Source: Sphagnum magellanicum
Taxonomy: Eukaryota > Streptophyta > Sphagnopsida > Sphagnales > Sphagnaceae
NCBI GenBank assembly: GCA_021904315.1
Contig: CM038917.1
Span: 5,130,041 to 5,194,040 of the forward strand
Reading direction: 5' to 3'
Length of the DNA stretch: 64,000 nt
In this document: piece by piece, positions 10,911 to 22,799 of the stretch
How the letters are laid out: each line of letters begins with the position of its first letter
Position numbering within the stretch: the stretch's first letter is position 1
The notes under the pieces: generated by a model
Told to the model about the DNA's origin: nothing
Database searches by the model: none
The model's input: the letters and a program-made list of their open reading frames with translations, nothing else
Position numbers and translations under genes: made by a program

Positions 10911-11984
10911 AGGGGAAATTTCAGGACATGGGTCATCCTTTTGGATGTCAGTGGAGGAGGAAGTTTTGATCAAGAACTAGAAATTTTTTCATTGCTCCAG
11001 TTTTGCACAACTCATGCTCTCTGGAGCTGCTGCTGCTGCTATTCAGAACTTTTTGTCAGAAGGAATTCTTTAGTCTTTTGTAGCTAGTCAGTAGTGTTGA
11101 GAGATTTTCAACACAACAAAAGACACACAATAGCAAATCTGTGTAATATTTCCTTCTATTGCATTTTTCATGTATTATCAAATTGTTATCTTGGGTTTTT
11201 CTTTCTTGTACGTCATTGGATTCAGATTTCCTTCTTGAAAGATGAAATGTACATAAAACTGAAACTAGGAAGTAGAGAAGGAATATAAAGCAGAAAAGAG
11301 AAACTGCAAGAAGAATCAAACAAGGAAAAGATGGAAGAGAAGAGAGAAATGAACTCATCTTGTGCTATGTGTTATTGCATACTGTCTCTGCAGAAAGAGA
11401 TGGTACAATAGACTGGAATGTGTACAGGCAAGAGTGTACATCTCAGGGCAAACATTGCAGGTTTGTTTGTTTGTTTGTATGTTTGTTTCTGCATGTCAGG
11501 TACATGCAAAGACTGATCTGATCAAATGCAATACTTCAATAAGCTACCACTCTCTCTGTATCTGTGACAAGAAGAGGATCCTTCACTGTCCAAGGATTCA
11601 TCATATAGAACAATGACATGGCTGACATGGTAGACAAAGAAGAATAGCAACTCACACTTGAAATGAAAATCTCCTTCTTTTCCTTCTTATTCTCTGTACC
11701 ATATCCTCTTAAACTGCCATTCTTTTCCTGCAATCATCAATTACATTACGAACACATAAAGAATTGCAGCAACAGCGAGTACATACAAAGCAAAATGTCC
11801 CAAAGCCCATAGAAAGAAAACTCAAAGGAAAAACTACAATATGCACAGAGGATTGTAGCTGTCTAACAGACTTGCAACTCTTTGCTGGAACGAACGTGAT
11901 CTATTGGCGAGAAGAAGAAGAAGAAGGCCAGAAAGCAGCAGCAGCAAAAGGAAGAGAGAAAGAGAGACAGAGAGAGAGAGCGTC
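10911..11984. other. 3' flank of the MGST3-like gene and 5' leader of the phosphatase gene
   Basis: The first part probably holds the MGST3-like 3' UTR. The last 100 bases are GA-rich (GAAGAAGAAG, AGAGAGACAGAGAGAGAGAG), a common plant leader type, leading straight to the ATG at 11985. A TTG-initiated extension upstream of that ATG is in frame, but it is arginine and serine low complexity and is not supported as protein. Confidence 0.5.
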
Positions 11985-14704
11985 ATGAGGAAAGTGAGGG
12001 ATGGCTTGTACATCGGCAACATTACGGATGCTGCAGCGGTGTTGTCGAGTGCTGCAGCAGACTCCTCGCGTCGTCTCTCTCCTGCTGCTGCCGTGACTCA
12101 CCTCCTTTCGCTCATCAGTCGAGGGATCAATCCTCTAGATTTCAAGAGGCCAGTTCACATCCCAGACCCTGACCAAGAGCTCCAACAAGCAGCTGGGGAG
12201 CAGCCTTGTACACCTATCCCTTCTTCTTCTTCGTCTTCTTCTCCTGCTTCTTCTTCAGCTGGCAACCCCAAGCTGAAGAAACTGACAGTCCCCCTTCTAG
12301 ATAGCCAATCTCAGAATCTGCTTGATCATCTGGATGAGTGCCTGGAGTTTATAGAGAGCGGCAGGAAGGATGGTGGCATTGTTTTAGTTCACTGCTTTGC
12401 TGGTGTTTCTCGCAGGCAAGAAACCAAACCTTCTTCTTCTGCTTCTTCTTCTTCTTCTTCTTCACCAATCCTCCCCCTGTTATATTACATCTCTTCATGG
12501 ATTGTTTCATGCTTTGGATGTTGAGGATGCTCCTGTGCAACAGCCCTTTCTTTCTTTCTTTTTTCTCTGATTCTGCAAATGCTTTCCTCAGGCTTAGAAT
12601 TGTGCACTGATTATGGTTTTAGGATTAGGGTTTTGCACTAATTGTTGTTGGGGTTTTTGCTGGTTTGGTGATTGATTGATCGATTGATGATGATGATGAT
12701 TCAGTGGAGCTGTGTTTACTGCATGTCTAATGAAGAAATGCTTGATACAGTCCTTTTTTTGTTTCTGCAAGTGTTTTTTTTCCTCAGAAGACCATGGGTT
12801 TTAGGGTTTGGGTTCTGCACTAATTATTGTTGGGGTTCTTGTTGGCTTGGTGATTTGATGGTGATGCAGTGGAGCTGTGGTCACTGCTTATCTAATGAAG
12901 AAGGAGTGCTTGACAATGGACAGTGCGTGGTGCTCTACTCTACTCTGTCTGCTTGCTTGCTTGCTTACTTGCATAATGTGAATTCATGCCCCTACTTCCC
13001 AATTGTCAGACTCGTCTTTTTGTATTCAGTTGTTTCAAGGTGAAGTCAGTCTGAAAAACTCAACAGACAAAATTTCAATACCTAACTGTGTGATAGCAGA
13101 GGTTTTCTCTTTTCTATAACTTCATTCCAAAATCCAGGTGCATGATGTAATAGGGTTTAGGGTTTAGGGTTTTGTTTTCTGTAACACTCTTTTGCAAAAT
13201 CCAGATGCACTGGAGTCACTGAAGAAAGCCAGCGAGATTGTATGCCCAAACGATGGATTCAGGCAGCAGGTAACAGACAGCAAATTTCAAAGAGTTCAAT
13301 TACTTCACAACAAAGTACATTGATCAGATCTACCCTAGCTTCACAAAAACTCCACACCTAAGTAGATCACAAGTAGCTGCAAGTTATTTTATTTACAAAG
13401 AAGAGAAGACCATGTCATTGAATTCATTTGCTCTTTCTTTTTTTGCTGGCTTTGGTCAGGGTCCAGTTTTCAGAAATTCTGATGTGTGATCTCTTGTGGA
13501 ACATATATGCAGTTGCTTATGTTTGAGGAGATGGGTTGCACGGTGAATCATGAAAGTGATGTCTACAAAACATTCCAGCTTGCAAAAAAGGGTGCGACTG
13601 TTTCATCCTGTTCTCTCTCTCTCCACATTTCTGAAGTGGTCTTGTTTGGGCACACATGTATCTATCTGTGTTGTTGAGTCTCCCCTCTCTCTGTATCTTG
13701 TCATGCAGACTGTTTGATTCTCAGGGGTCTCAAAGTTTTCTCATTTGCTGTTAGAAGTTTGCACAGCAAGGAGTTTTGCTTGACATGATGGTGCATTATG
13801 TTTCCACTAATTGTGCTTCAAGACTTTTAACTGAAATTCCCTTCATCGTCTAGTGAACACAAACCTTGTTGGAGTCAGTTATGACAGTAAAGGTCCTGCT
13901 ATCAATCTCCCCATGGAACAGGAATGTTTGCAGTTCATTTGATGCTTCATGTAAACTATTTGCAGTGGTCCTTTTGTGCGAATAGGGGATGCTGATATGA
14001 GGAGACAGAAAATTGGAATCTCAGGCTATGCAGCTGACCCTGCTGGGCACACCACCACTGAGAAGAACAACTCTCTAGTTTCAGGTGATAAACAGTTACT
14101 GACCAGTCAACCTTCCACAGTGTATCGCTGCAAGAAATGTCGACAAGTGGTAGCATCTGAAGAGAATGTGATCACCCATATTCCTGGTGCTGGGTTGACC
14201 TCTTTCAAGTGGAGGAAAAGAGGGGTGAAGGGATCAGGGACTGATGAACCAGTTCAACCTGAGTGCACCTCCATTTTTGTCCAGCCCATGCAGTGGATGA
14301 CACCAGGTACTACTCTTTCCTGTGTGAATGTTGCAGAGATTAGGATGCAATCCTACTGAATTGTGTTTACTGTCCTTGTTTTCAAGTTCTGTAAAGTATG
14401 GTTCTGTAGATTCTTGTTTATGTATTGTTCTGCAGTGTATAGATTATTACAAGTCGCTGGGATGGCCTCCAGTTGACAAATTTTAGCTCTCTCTTCATGG
14501 GTGCTCAAATTTCCTGTAAAAGTAGATATGCATACTTTCAATGTTGCAGTGCAAGAAGGCATGGTGGAGAGCAAGCTTCAATGTGTTAAGTGTGAAGCAA
14601 GGTTGGGCAACTTCAACTGGGCAGGGATGCAGTGTAGCTGTGGTACCTGGGTAAACCCGGCTTTCCAGCTGCACAAAAGCCGGGTAGATGCAGCACCCTT
14701 GTGA
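11985..14704 (+). CDS. DUSP12: DUSP12/YVH1-type dual-specificity phosphatase with C-terminal zinc-binding domain, 367 aa, six exons
   Basis: Exons 11985-12415, 12870-12922, 13205-13269, 13513-13591, 13986-14306 and 14550-14704 join in phase to 1104 nt. The N-terminus KVRDGLYIGNITDAAAVL is the typical DSP entry. VPLLD (Asp106, probable general acid) precedes the catalytic loop HCFAGVSRS (Cys137, Arg143). After the loop come AYLMKKECLTMDNALESLKK and VCPNDGFRQQ. The C-terminal zinc domain has YRCKKCRQVVASEENVITH, a FVQPMQWM motif, LQCVKCEARLGNFNWAG and QCSCGTWVNPAFQLHKSRVD, all as in DUSP12. Yeast Yvh1 and human DUSP12 act in 60S ribosome maturation as well as phosphatase signalling; a similar role here is inferred. 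A serine-rich insert (residues 80-91) interrupts the N-terminal half. Intron 1 has a GC donor (CAG|GCAAG). An extra diverged copy of exon 2 lies upstream of the one used. Confidence 0.93.
12416..12421 (+). promoter_or_regulatory. GC donor of intron 1 in the phosphatase gene
   Basis: Only cutting after TCTCGCAG restores the invariant SRS of the catalytic loop (CGC AG + T). The intron then starts GCAAG. CAG|GCAAG is the classic strong GC-AG donor context. No GT nearby keeps the frame and the family alignment. Confidence 0.8.
12705..12749 (+). pseudogene. Diverged tandem copy of phosphatase exon 2 (pseudoexon)
   Basis: An acceptor TTCAG at 12704 is followed by TGGAGCTGTGTTTACTGC and CTAATGAAGAAATGCTTGAT. 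This encodes SGAVFTACLMKKCLI and is clearly homologous to the used exon 165 bp downstream (SGAVVTAYLMKKECLT). The preceding intron sequence is duplicated as well (GTTTTGCACTAATTGTTGTT against GTTCTGCACTAATTATTGTT). This copy has lost bases near its end, its GT is followed by CCTT (a poor donor), and its length would shift the frame. It is probably skipped. Confidence 0.75.
13101..13204 (+). repeat. Duplicated splice-acceptor segment flanking a TTTAGGG-like triplet
   Basis: The acceptor region of exon 3 (ending AAAATCCAG at 13204) has a similar upstream copy ending AAAATCCAG at 13137, 67 bp earlier, with the same preceding GGTTTTCT and CTATAAC or CTGTAAC elements. Between them, at 13152-13173, lie three TTTAGGG-like units. 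The upstream AG is followed by GTGCATGATGTAATAG, which would bring in a stop, so the downstream site is the productive one. Confidence 0.7.
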
Positions 14705-15930
14705 GCTTCCATGAATTCTTGTCTTTTCATCTTTGGAATGTTCATGGTTTCTAGTTTATGACATGAAAGTATGAGTACCAGTGGTGTACTGAAAACAGTA
14801 TGTACATGGTGCAGGAGGTCCCAATCATTACCCTCCTGATATTTGTGAGGGTGTGGTCTGATACTCTGTGAATAAGGTTAGGGCAGGACTCATTGTCATG
14901 GTATCTTCAAACGGTTGTCGTGGAGATTTCTCTGAAAGTTTCATAGATATATACATGACATTATAGTCATCCTGCACATGGAGTCTTCTCACAACCTCTG
15001 GTATGTTTGAGAAATCAGATGAGTAGGAGAGAGATCATTGCATGCTAAATTCAGCATGAGTTTGATTGCCAAGTTGAACTAGGATGAATTTGATTGCCAA
15101 GTTCTTGAATGCAATAGAAAACTTGGCAGATTTGAATCTGAATGCATTTTGAGAAACTTTGGTATTTTGGAAATTCAATCTAGAGTTGATTTTAATTAGC
15201 ATAAAAGGTCCAAAAGTCATAATTATTTATAATGAAGAAAAACCTTAAAATGTAAACCATAGTGCTTTAAGTACATCATAAAAATAATTACATTGAATAA
15301 CTAAATTTATTGTGTGTTGCTTATTTAAATTGGGTTAATGAAATTAATTACACCGTGCATTAAATAAATCCAAAATGGAGTAGGAGTTAATAAAATCATT
15401 GTTATAAAGTTGACTACTTGAATTTAGGGTTAGGATTTATCATCATTTGAATAGAACTTGAGTTTTTTGCAATCCTACGGTTTATAATATAATTTCATCA
15501 ATTGAAATTGATAGGGTGCAAATGTTTGGTAGGTATGATGATGGATGGGTAAATAGAGTTTTGTTGAAGGATAGAGGTTTAATGAAAACGTAGAAAGGTT
15601 TTATTGAGAAGTAGAAGCGACCCTTACAACAAAATGAAAATTTTGTTTCGTTTATCCATGTAAATTATATCCATGTTGTATGTATGACAAGGTGAATTAT
15701 CAATGGTCAATTATGATGTTATGATTTAAAGTATGAACATATTATTTCGTGCTAGGTTTTCTTTGTGTAAGGTATGAAGTCTAGAGATGGGAAAGTGGTG
15801 GGGCAATAGGAACCTTGAGTTTAAAGGATAGTTGACCATGTGGAGGATCCTTGCTAGGAATAGACACTAATGTGGAGATCCAAATGCTTTCAATTGTTGT
15901 TCGTGGTTTGGCTAAGCTTGGGGAAACAAT
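14705..15930. other. 3' flank of the phosphatase gene, then AT-rich DNA
   Basis: The first 250-300 bases probably include the 3' UTR. From about 15000 the composition turns AT-rich. A small duplication GAATTTGATTGCCAAGTT-like occurs near 15058-15103. No gene seen. Confidence 0.4.
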
Positions 15931-15959
15931 GATGTCATCACAATTGGACAACTAGAAGT

Positions 15960-17107
15960 TGTAACCATACATGATGATGTGTATTTTGATTCATAATATT
16001 GTTGGGTTAACATGTGTGTAGTTTTTGCAATGAATTGATGGGCAAACTTGGTCTCATTTTCCAAGTTGCCCCAACTATATATCATGTAGTTTTTCATATT
16101 TTAATTAAGACTAAATTATTTTGATTTATATGAATTAAATTAGACCATAAACACACAATGGGTACAAGTAGCAAAATCTTTAGTAAATTTGATGATTAAG
16201 ATGGTTCTAATCGGCTAGGTGAACATGAATTTGTTGATAATGGATTGGTTACTACTTGTGCAACAACTTATGTTTGAATATACATATATAGTAAATTTTT
16301 AAAAATTATGCATAATCATGTTTTTTTGTCAAATTCTTAATGTAGCAAAAGCAATGATGATCTACAAAAAGATTTTGCCAGATTTGGCTACAAGCTAAAT
16401 ATGATGATAGATGATTTTTTAATCCTTCTCTATTTTTGGGTACCTATTCGATCCATGTATATAAATCTAGCAAATTTTCTTAAATCTTGGTTTAGAATTT
16501 AAGGTTACACACATGACCACATCATTCAAATAGGATTGTAGTGAAAGTGTAGTATGGAATGTGCCCATTGTTCATTTTAGTGTGAAAATTGAACAAACTA
16601 GTTTCTACCCATGTTATTGGATTCTCAATTTTGACAAAAACATTCAATTTTGATTTTATTTTTTCTTGAAAATTAATAGAACCTTCATTATGAATTTGAA
16701 AATGGTTTTTGGGATTTATAAAACTTTCCAAAGACTCCCAAAAAAACCTTGGAGTCGAATCGATGTTAAAATCATGATTTGGTTTTTAGACCAAGTTTGG
16801 TTCCATCTACATTACACCCAACTAAAACTAATAACTTGTTGCAATAGGTACTCATAACTCATGGAGTAGGGTATTAAGGTTTAAGGTTTACCCTAAACCC
16901 TAATCTAGGAGAAAATAATATAAAAAGTATTTCATACTCATGGAGTAGGGTATTAATGTTTAGCGTTTACTTTAATTTAGGAAAAATTAATCAAGGAAGA
17001 GAAATCTTGACAACCATTTAACCCTTAAACATCATCCAAAAAGGACGAAAATATATTGAAAAGCAAACCAAATAGGTCCACCCTAAACTTTAGCCTAAGG
17101 GCCTCCC
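15960..17107 (+). repeat. Long direct repeat, copy 1 (partner at 20560-22400)
   Basis: Shared blocks appear in the same order as in the second copy: TTTTGATTCATAATATTGTT, TTTGCAATGAATTG, a TATATAGTAAAT segment, GATTTTGCCAGATTTGGCTA, TTTTGGGTACCTATT, AAGGTTACACACATGA, CATTCAAATAGGATTGTAGT, GGTTTTTGGGATTTATAAAA, TACTCATGGAGTAGGG, and AACCATTTAACCC through CTAAGGGCCTCCC. No protein is encoded. The pair could be LTRs or copies of another large element, but termini and target duplications were not found. Confidence 0.75.
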
Positions 17108-20100
17108 CAAGCATAAAATGAATGTCAAGTTTTGATGACAAGTGTTTACAACAAGGGTCAGCCTTACACAAATTTCCTTAAAAAGGTTGGGAAGGCGTGA
17201 CAATTCAAGGGTAATTTTGTTACATCAAGGATTGTATCATGAATTGCATTGATATATGATGGCATGACGTTCTCATTATGTCTTGCAACATGATACTAAT
17301 GCACGACATGGCATAAGGTGAAAATGTTTGTGTAACCATATCATGCAATGATTTATTTTTTCAAATTTGTGTTGTAGCCAAAGTGGCAATGATACATAAT
17401 GATACATATAAAAATTTATCTAGGTTTGGTTACAAGTTAAATGTGTAAGTAATTTTTTTTAAAAAATCTTTTATATTGTTGGCTATATGTTTGAACCATG
17501 TAGAAATTTGTAAAGTGAAATTAAAAGTCTTAAACTTTGGTTGAAATATGGCTATTGAAAATATTTTAAAACACATTAATTTATTACACTTGCTTTTAAT
17601 ATAACTTTTTGGTTATATGTAGCCAACAAAAAAATAGTTAACATGGGTGTTATTTGTTTTTGGCAAAATTTCATCATTTAATGACAAATAAAATGGTTTT
17701 AGCCATGGAAATTTTGTTTTCTAATGTAAATGCAACTAATTTTCTATAAAAAGGAAGGAAAAAAAGATAGGCATGATCTTCGTTAGGGCTTAAGGCAAGG
17801 TGGGCATGTCTACCTTTTAAAGTTTTTTTTTTTTTTTTGGGTTGTTTTTCTTCATTTCACTTTGGTTGAATGCATAAGGAGGTGTGCTCTACAACACCAC
17901 CCACCCCATTTATCATTTTTTCTCCTTTAGAGTGTCAAAAAAGTGTGTTAAAATGCCACCCTCTCTCCCTTTCTCCCCTTTCTCATGGTTTTATCTATGT
18001 GTAACATTGTGTGTGCAAAACCTAAGTCCTATCCCCATGGTCAATCAATAAGGTGGGTGGCATTACAAAATGAGAGCATCGTGCAAAAAACAAATAACCA
18101 TGAGTTTCAATTGACATTGAAACATCAATCCTAAGTCTTGTCCCCATGGTCGGTTAGTGAGGTGGGTGGCACTACAAATTCAAAAGGAGGAGGTAGTTGA
18201 TGAACTAAGGAGCCATCTATCATGAGGAGGACAAGCAAATTTGTAAGCTCAAGAGGGGGTTGTTGACAAGCTCAAGAAGGGGCAATCTTGGAACTAAGGA
18301 GGAAGGGGCATTTGTGAGCTCAAGAGGAACGTGTTGATGTAGCATTAAGGGGCAATCAACCAAGAGGAATGTGTGGAGCTTGTGGTTCCTTTGATTCTTT
18401 TCAACCCCCCTTGTGACCAAGGAATTTATTATTATTATTATTATTATTACTATTATTCTCAACCCCCCCTTTGATTAAGGATCTTATGAATGAAGAAATC
18501 ATATATCGCCCATGATGTTTGTGGAGGGTTGTCACCCATTGCATGTGGGTGTTACACAAAATATAATAGTTCATTGTGTTGGGAAAACCTTTTTGTAATT
18601 GATAGAAGTATGATGTCTACATCTTGATAGAATTGTTACATTTATTGTGTTGTGAAGCATATTCTAGATGTAGTGGTTTTCATTTATGTTTTCTTTTTTG
18701 CCTTTGGACAAACAATTGAAATGTGAAGGCCATTTGGAGGAAGATAATAAGAATTGGTCATGTGTTTCATTTGTGTAACTTGCCTTGTTGATTCAAGAAC
18801 AATTTTAGAAAAGGTATGTGGTTTAAAGTAGATAGAAGACCCTAATGGATTTGTCATTTGGAAGTAATATTTGAATAGGTAGTGCTTGTTAAAAAAAATT
18901 GTGTGCTTGTTTTTATTCCAATTTATTTGCATTTTATAATGGTATACCATTAAGCACCATTTTGAAGCCAATATGCGCATCTACAAAGAAGTTTCTATAT
19001 TTTTCCAAGGTCTCAAGCACCACCAAAGGTCAAAATAGCTACCACTTAGGCTTGCCTACTAGATGGTAAGTTTAACATGTAATCTTTGGAATGATTCTAG
19101 TTGTTTTTTGAAGTTAGTAGTTCATGTGATGATCAAACAATTTGCAAGGGTAATTCTTGCTTTTGGTTTTGTTGGGCAAATGAAGCATTTTTTGAAGGTT
19201 AAAATATTGATCATCCAGCGGAATTATATATTTCAATTGGATTATACCAATCACAAGTTGTGTTTATTTGTTGATAGTCCAATTGCATCTACTATTTTTA
19301 TTCCTTTGAAAGTTGCACTTGACGATCATGCGCACACATTATGCCTCATATCATGGAATTATAAATTTGTTCATTATTTTACATAATGCAACTAGAAACA
19401 ATACATCATAGGCAAATTGTTGTTCCATCAAATAAGAATGTTGAACATCTTCAGTCCTGAATGTTTTTAGCTATGTTATATGTATGTTGACAACAACTCC
19501 ATGTTTTTCTTGAGTTTTTTTGACCTCCAATCCTATCATAGCTTAACATGTCTCTTGAATGTTAACCAACATCCTGACAAAATTTTCTTGTTGTTTCTAG
19601 TAATGTGAAAGAATATCAAGATGTAGTTGTCGTATAATGGTTTGCTTGTATTTTGGGTTGATTATTAAATATTTTAAAATGTATACTAGGGGTCAAGTTT
19701 TCATATGTAACCATTTAATTTTCAAGTGTGAAACACTAATAATACATTTAATGTATCGCTCAATAGTAAATTGGTGATTCTTTACTAAATTATTAATTAT
19801 TTTATCTTACCCATAAATTTGGAACATGGCAACCTCTTGTCCATTTATTTGAAAAATGTTTTGTTTTTGTAATGTTAAGACATTCTAAAAAACTTTTAGA
19901 GTATTTACAAATCTTTAATGTATCAAAAGGATATGGTAAATAATAGTTAGTTATGATTGAAAAGTGGTGGTAAATATATACCAAATGTCAAGTTTTCATA
20001 AGTAACATTTATTTTTCAAATGTGAAATATTAACAGTACATTCAATCTATTGCTCACATCATGTGTCGACAATAGATTGGCAGTTTAAGCTAAATTACCA

Positions 20101-20559
20101 TTTTTTTTCCTCACCCATCAACTTGGAAATGTGCTAGTCTGTTGTCTATGTATTTTGAAATTTTAATGTATTAATATTTTTTAATGCATCATTAATTATT
20201 GTATAGGAAACATAAAACTAAAAACAATTAAAAACATGGTAACCTTTTATCCATGCAATCATTTTGGAAAGTTTCTCACCTTTGTTTACACAATACATAT
20301 GTACGGTTGGATTTATGTTGATGACATAACATAATGCATGATGGAATATTATGCATTGATACATTTTCATTTCAATACACAACAAAGTGAACCAAAAATT
20401 TCACTACTATTTATAATATTTATTATTAGTTGAAAAATGATTTACATTCACATGCACACATTTTCATACCAAGTAGGATGCCCCATGATTTCAGAAAAGG
20501 TATTAATGTATACACCTAATAGCACATGCCATCAAAACTTGATGATCATCTTATGCTGG
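17108..20559. other. AT-rich DNA between the long direct repeats
   Basis: No reverse transcriptase, integrase or transposase frame was recognised. Local repeats occur: CCTAAGTCCTATCCCCATGG at about 18021 against CCTAAGTCTTGTCCCCATGG at about 18131, and GTCAAGTTTTCATATGTAAC near 19693 against GTCAAGTTTTCATAAGTAAC near 19987. An (ATT)n microsatellite lies at 18428-18455. Poly-T of about 18 bases lies near 17822. Confidence 0.45.
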
Positions 20560-22400
20560 GGCATGATGATACACATTTTGATTCATAATATTGTTGGGTG
20601 TATTGTATGTGTGGAGTTTTGCAATGAATTGAAGGGCAAAGTTAGTTTCATTTTCCTAATACTCCAACTATATATCATGTAATTTTTCATATTTTAATTA
20701 GGATTTAATTATTTTGATTTATAGGAAATAAATTAGACCATAAACACACAATCATTATTAATTGATTTATAACTTTATAAATGCTTTCATCAATTGATTA
20801 ACTTTATTATCAATTGATGGGTATTAATAGTTAAAAATCACTCTTTAATAAATATGATGACTAAGCTAGTTCTAATTGGTTGAATGAACATGAATGTGTT
20901 GATAATGAATTGGGTACGACTTGTCATACAACTTATGTGTGTGTGTGTGTGTGCGTGTGTGTGTATATATATATATATAGTAAATCTAAAACAAATTATG
21001 CATGTTAATGCCTTTTTTATGAACTTTTTCATGGAGCAAAAATGGTGATGATTTACAAGAAGATTTTGCTAGATTTAGCTACAGGCTAAATATGATAGTA
21101 GATTTTTTAAAAAAAAATTTAATATTTTTGGGTACCTATTTGAATCATATATGTAAATATGGGAAATTTTCTTAAATTTTGGTTTAGAGTTTAAGGTTAC
21201 ACACATGAACACATCATTCAAATAGGATTGTAGTGTAAGTAGAGTATGGAATGCGCCCATTATACCTAGTCTTAAATTTGAACAAACTTATACCTTCCAC
21301 ACTTGCCCTAAAAAACAAATTAAACAAAATAAAATAAAATAGGAACAAGTTTTTAGTTTTTATGTGTGTTGTAGTTAGGTTTTTATTTTTTGGAATTTGG
21401 AACCAATGGTTAAAGAGTATGGTATGTGTAGAGCTTTCATTCATGGTTCTCAAAATCAAAGAATTGGTGTGGGTCCTTGATCAAAGGTTCTAAAAACTCA
21501 TAGAATTGATATCTACCTTTAATTGAGGTTTTAAAAAAACTATTCAAAGAACCTACCCTAAATGGTCAATGTTTTTTTAGTAAGATCCCTAATTTTTTAA
21601 AATAAAAATATCAAAAATCCGAAATTGGAGGTTATTTTGATTTCAAAATTATTAAGAAATTGGAACCAAAGGTTTTGATATTCTGAAAAATTTCAAGAGA
21701 TCAGAATCATCCCTTTGCTTTGATTTCTAAAACAAAAAAAAAGAAAAAACTCAAAACTAGAGGTTCTTAACAAAATCAAAGAGCTGCCCAATACTGGTTT
21801 TTCTACCAATGTTATTTGATTCTTAATTTTGAAATAAAAAAATTCAATTTTAATTTTAAATTTTCTTGAAAATTGATAGAACTTTCATTGTGAGTTTGAA
21901 AATGGTTTTTGGGATTTATAAAACTAAAAAAAAAAAAAAAAAGCCTTGAAGCCCAATCTACTTTAAAATCACGATTTGGTTTAAGACTAGGTTTGGTTCC
22001 ATTTAGATTACACCCAATTAAAACTAATAACTTGGCACAATAGGTCCTCATACTCATGAAGTGGGGTATTAGGGTTTAAGGTTTACTCTAAACCCTAACC
22101 TACACCCAACTAAAACTAATAACTTGGCACAATGGGTACTCATGGAGTGGGGTATTAGGGTTTAAGGGTTACTGTAAACCCTAACCTACACCCAACTAAA
22201 ACTAATAACTTGGCACAATGGGTACTCATGGAGTAGGGTATTAGGGTTTAACATTTACCTAAACCCTAATGGAGGAGAAAATAATCAAGGAAAAGAAATC
22301 TTAACAACCATTTAACCCCTAAACATCATCAAAGAAGGATAAAAATACATTGAAAAGAGAACCAAATAGGTCAGCCTTAAAACCCTAGGCTAAGGGCCTC
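20560..22400 (+). repeat. Long direct repeat, copy 2, with internal insertion and tandem array
   Basis: This copy matches 15960-17107 block by block, but carries extra DNA around 21270-21780 and a three-unit tandem expansion at 22011-22275. It contains a TG/TA microsatellite at 20937-20980. It ends at CTAAGGGCCTCCC, directly before the RanBP1 promoter region. It is non-coding. Confidence 0.75.
22011..22275. repeat. Three-copy tandem repeat of 86-92 bp with telomere-like motifs
   Basis: CACCCAAYTAAAACTAATAA begins at 22011, 22103 and 22189. Each unit ends in GGGTATTAGGGTTTAA then TAAACCCTAA, so both orientations of a TTTAGGG-like motif face each other within each unit. Confidence 0.85.
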
Positions 22401-22402
22401 CC

Positions 22403-22442
22403 TTCTGGGAACTCTGGTTCCAAGTGCCCCACGTTCCCAGAA
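22403..22442. promoter_or_regulatory. Perfect 10-bp inverted repeat upstream of RanBP1
   Basis: TTCTGGGAAC (22403-22412) and GTTCCCAGAA (22433-22442) are exact inverted copies with a 20-bp spacer, about 360-400 bp before the RanBP1 ATG. The right arm is also the core of a second palindrome, CACGTTC-CCA-GAACGTG (22430-22446). TTCnnnGAA spacing recalls heat-shock elements, and ACGTG recalls G-box cores. A regulatory role is inference. Confidence 0.5.
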
Positions 22443-22799
22443 CGTGTGAGAACAATGAACGAACGAATGAAGGAGTTGATCGTTGATGACCCTAGTGCCC
22501 AAGCAAACCTTTAACCGTAGTTATTTATTGGAACCCTGGGGCGGTCTGTGGAACTACGGTGGTTAGGGCAAGGCTTGTGACAATAGAGCTGCGAAGCTCC
22601 TCCTCTCCGTCTCTCTACTCTGCTTCACTTTCCATTGCCCCCGATTCTTTCTTCCCGATCTTCTTCTTCTTCTTCTTCTCTCCGATCTCCTTCCTTTCTT
22701 CTCCATCCTCCTTTCTCTTCTGCTCTTGCTGGACGTGCTTTTTTTTTTTAAAAGGTTTTTTTTATAATTTTTTTTAAGAAAGAGAATCGACCGAAAGAT

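Noticed and set aside
11904..11984. In-frame upstream extension of the phosphatase
   Set aside because: It starts at TTG and encodes only GA-repeat low complexity. The family begins close to KVRDGLYIGN, right after the ATG at 11985.
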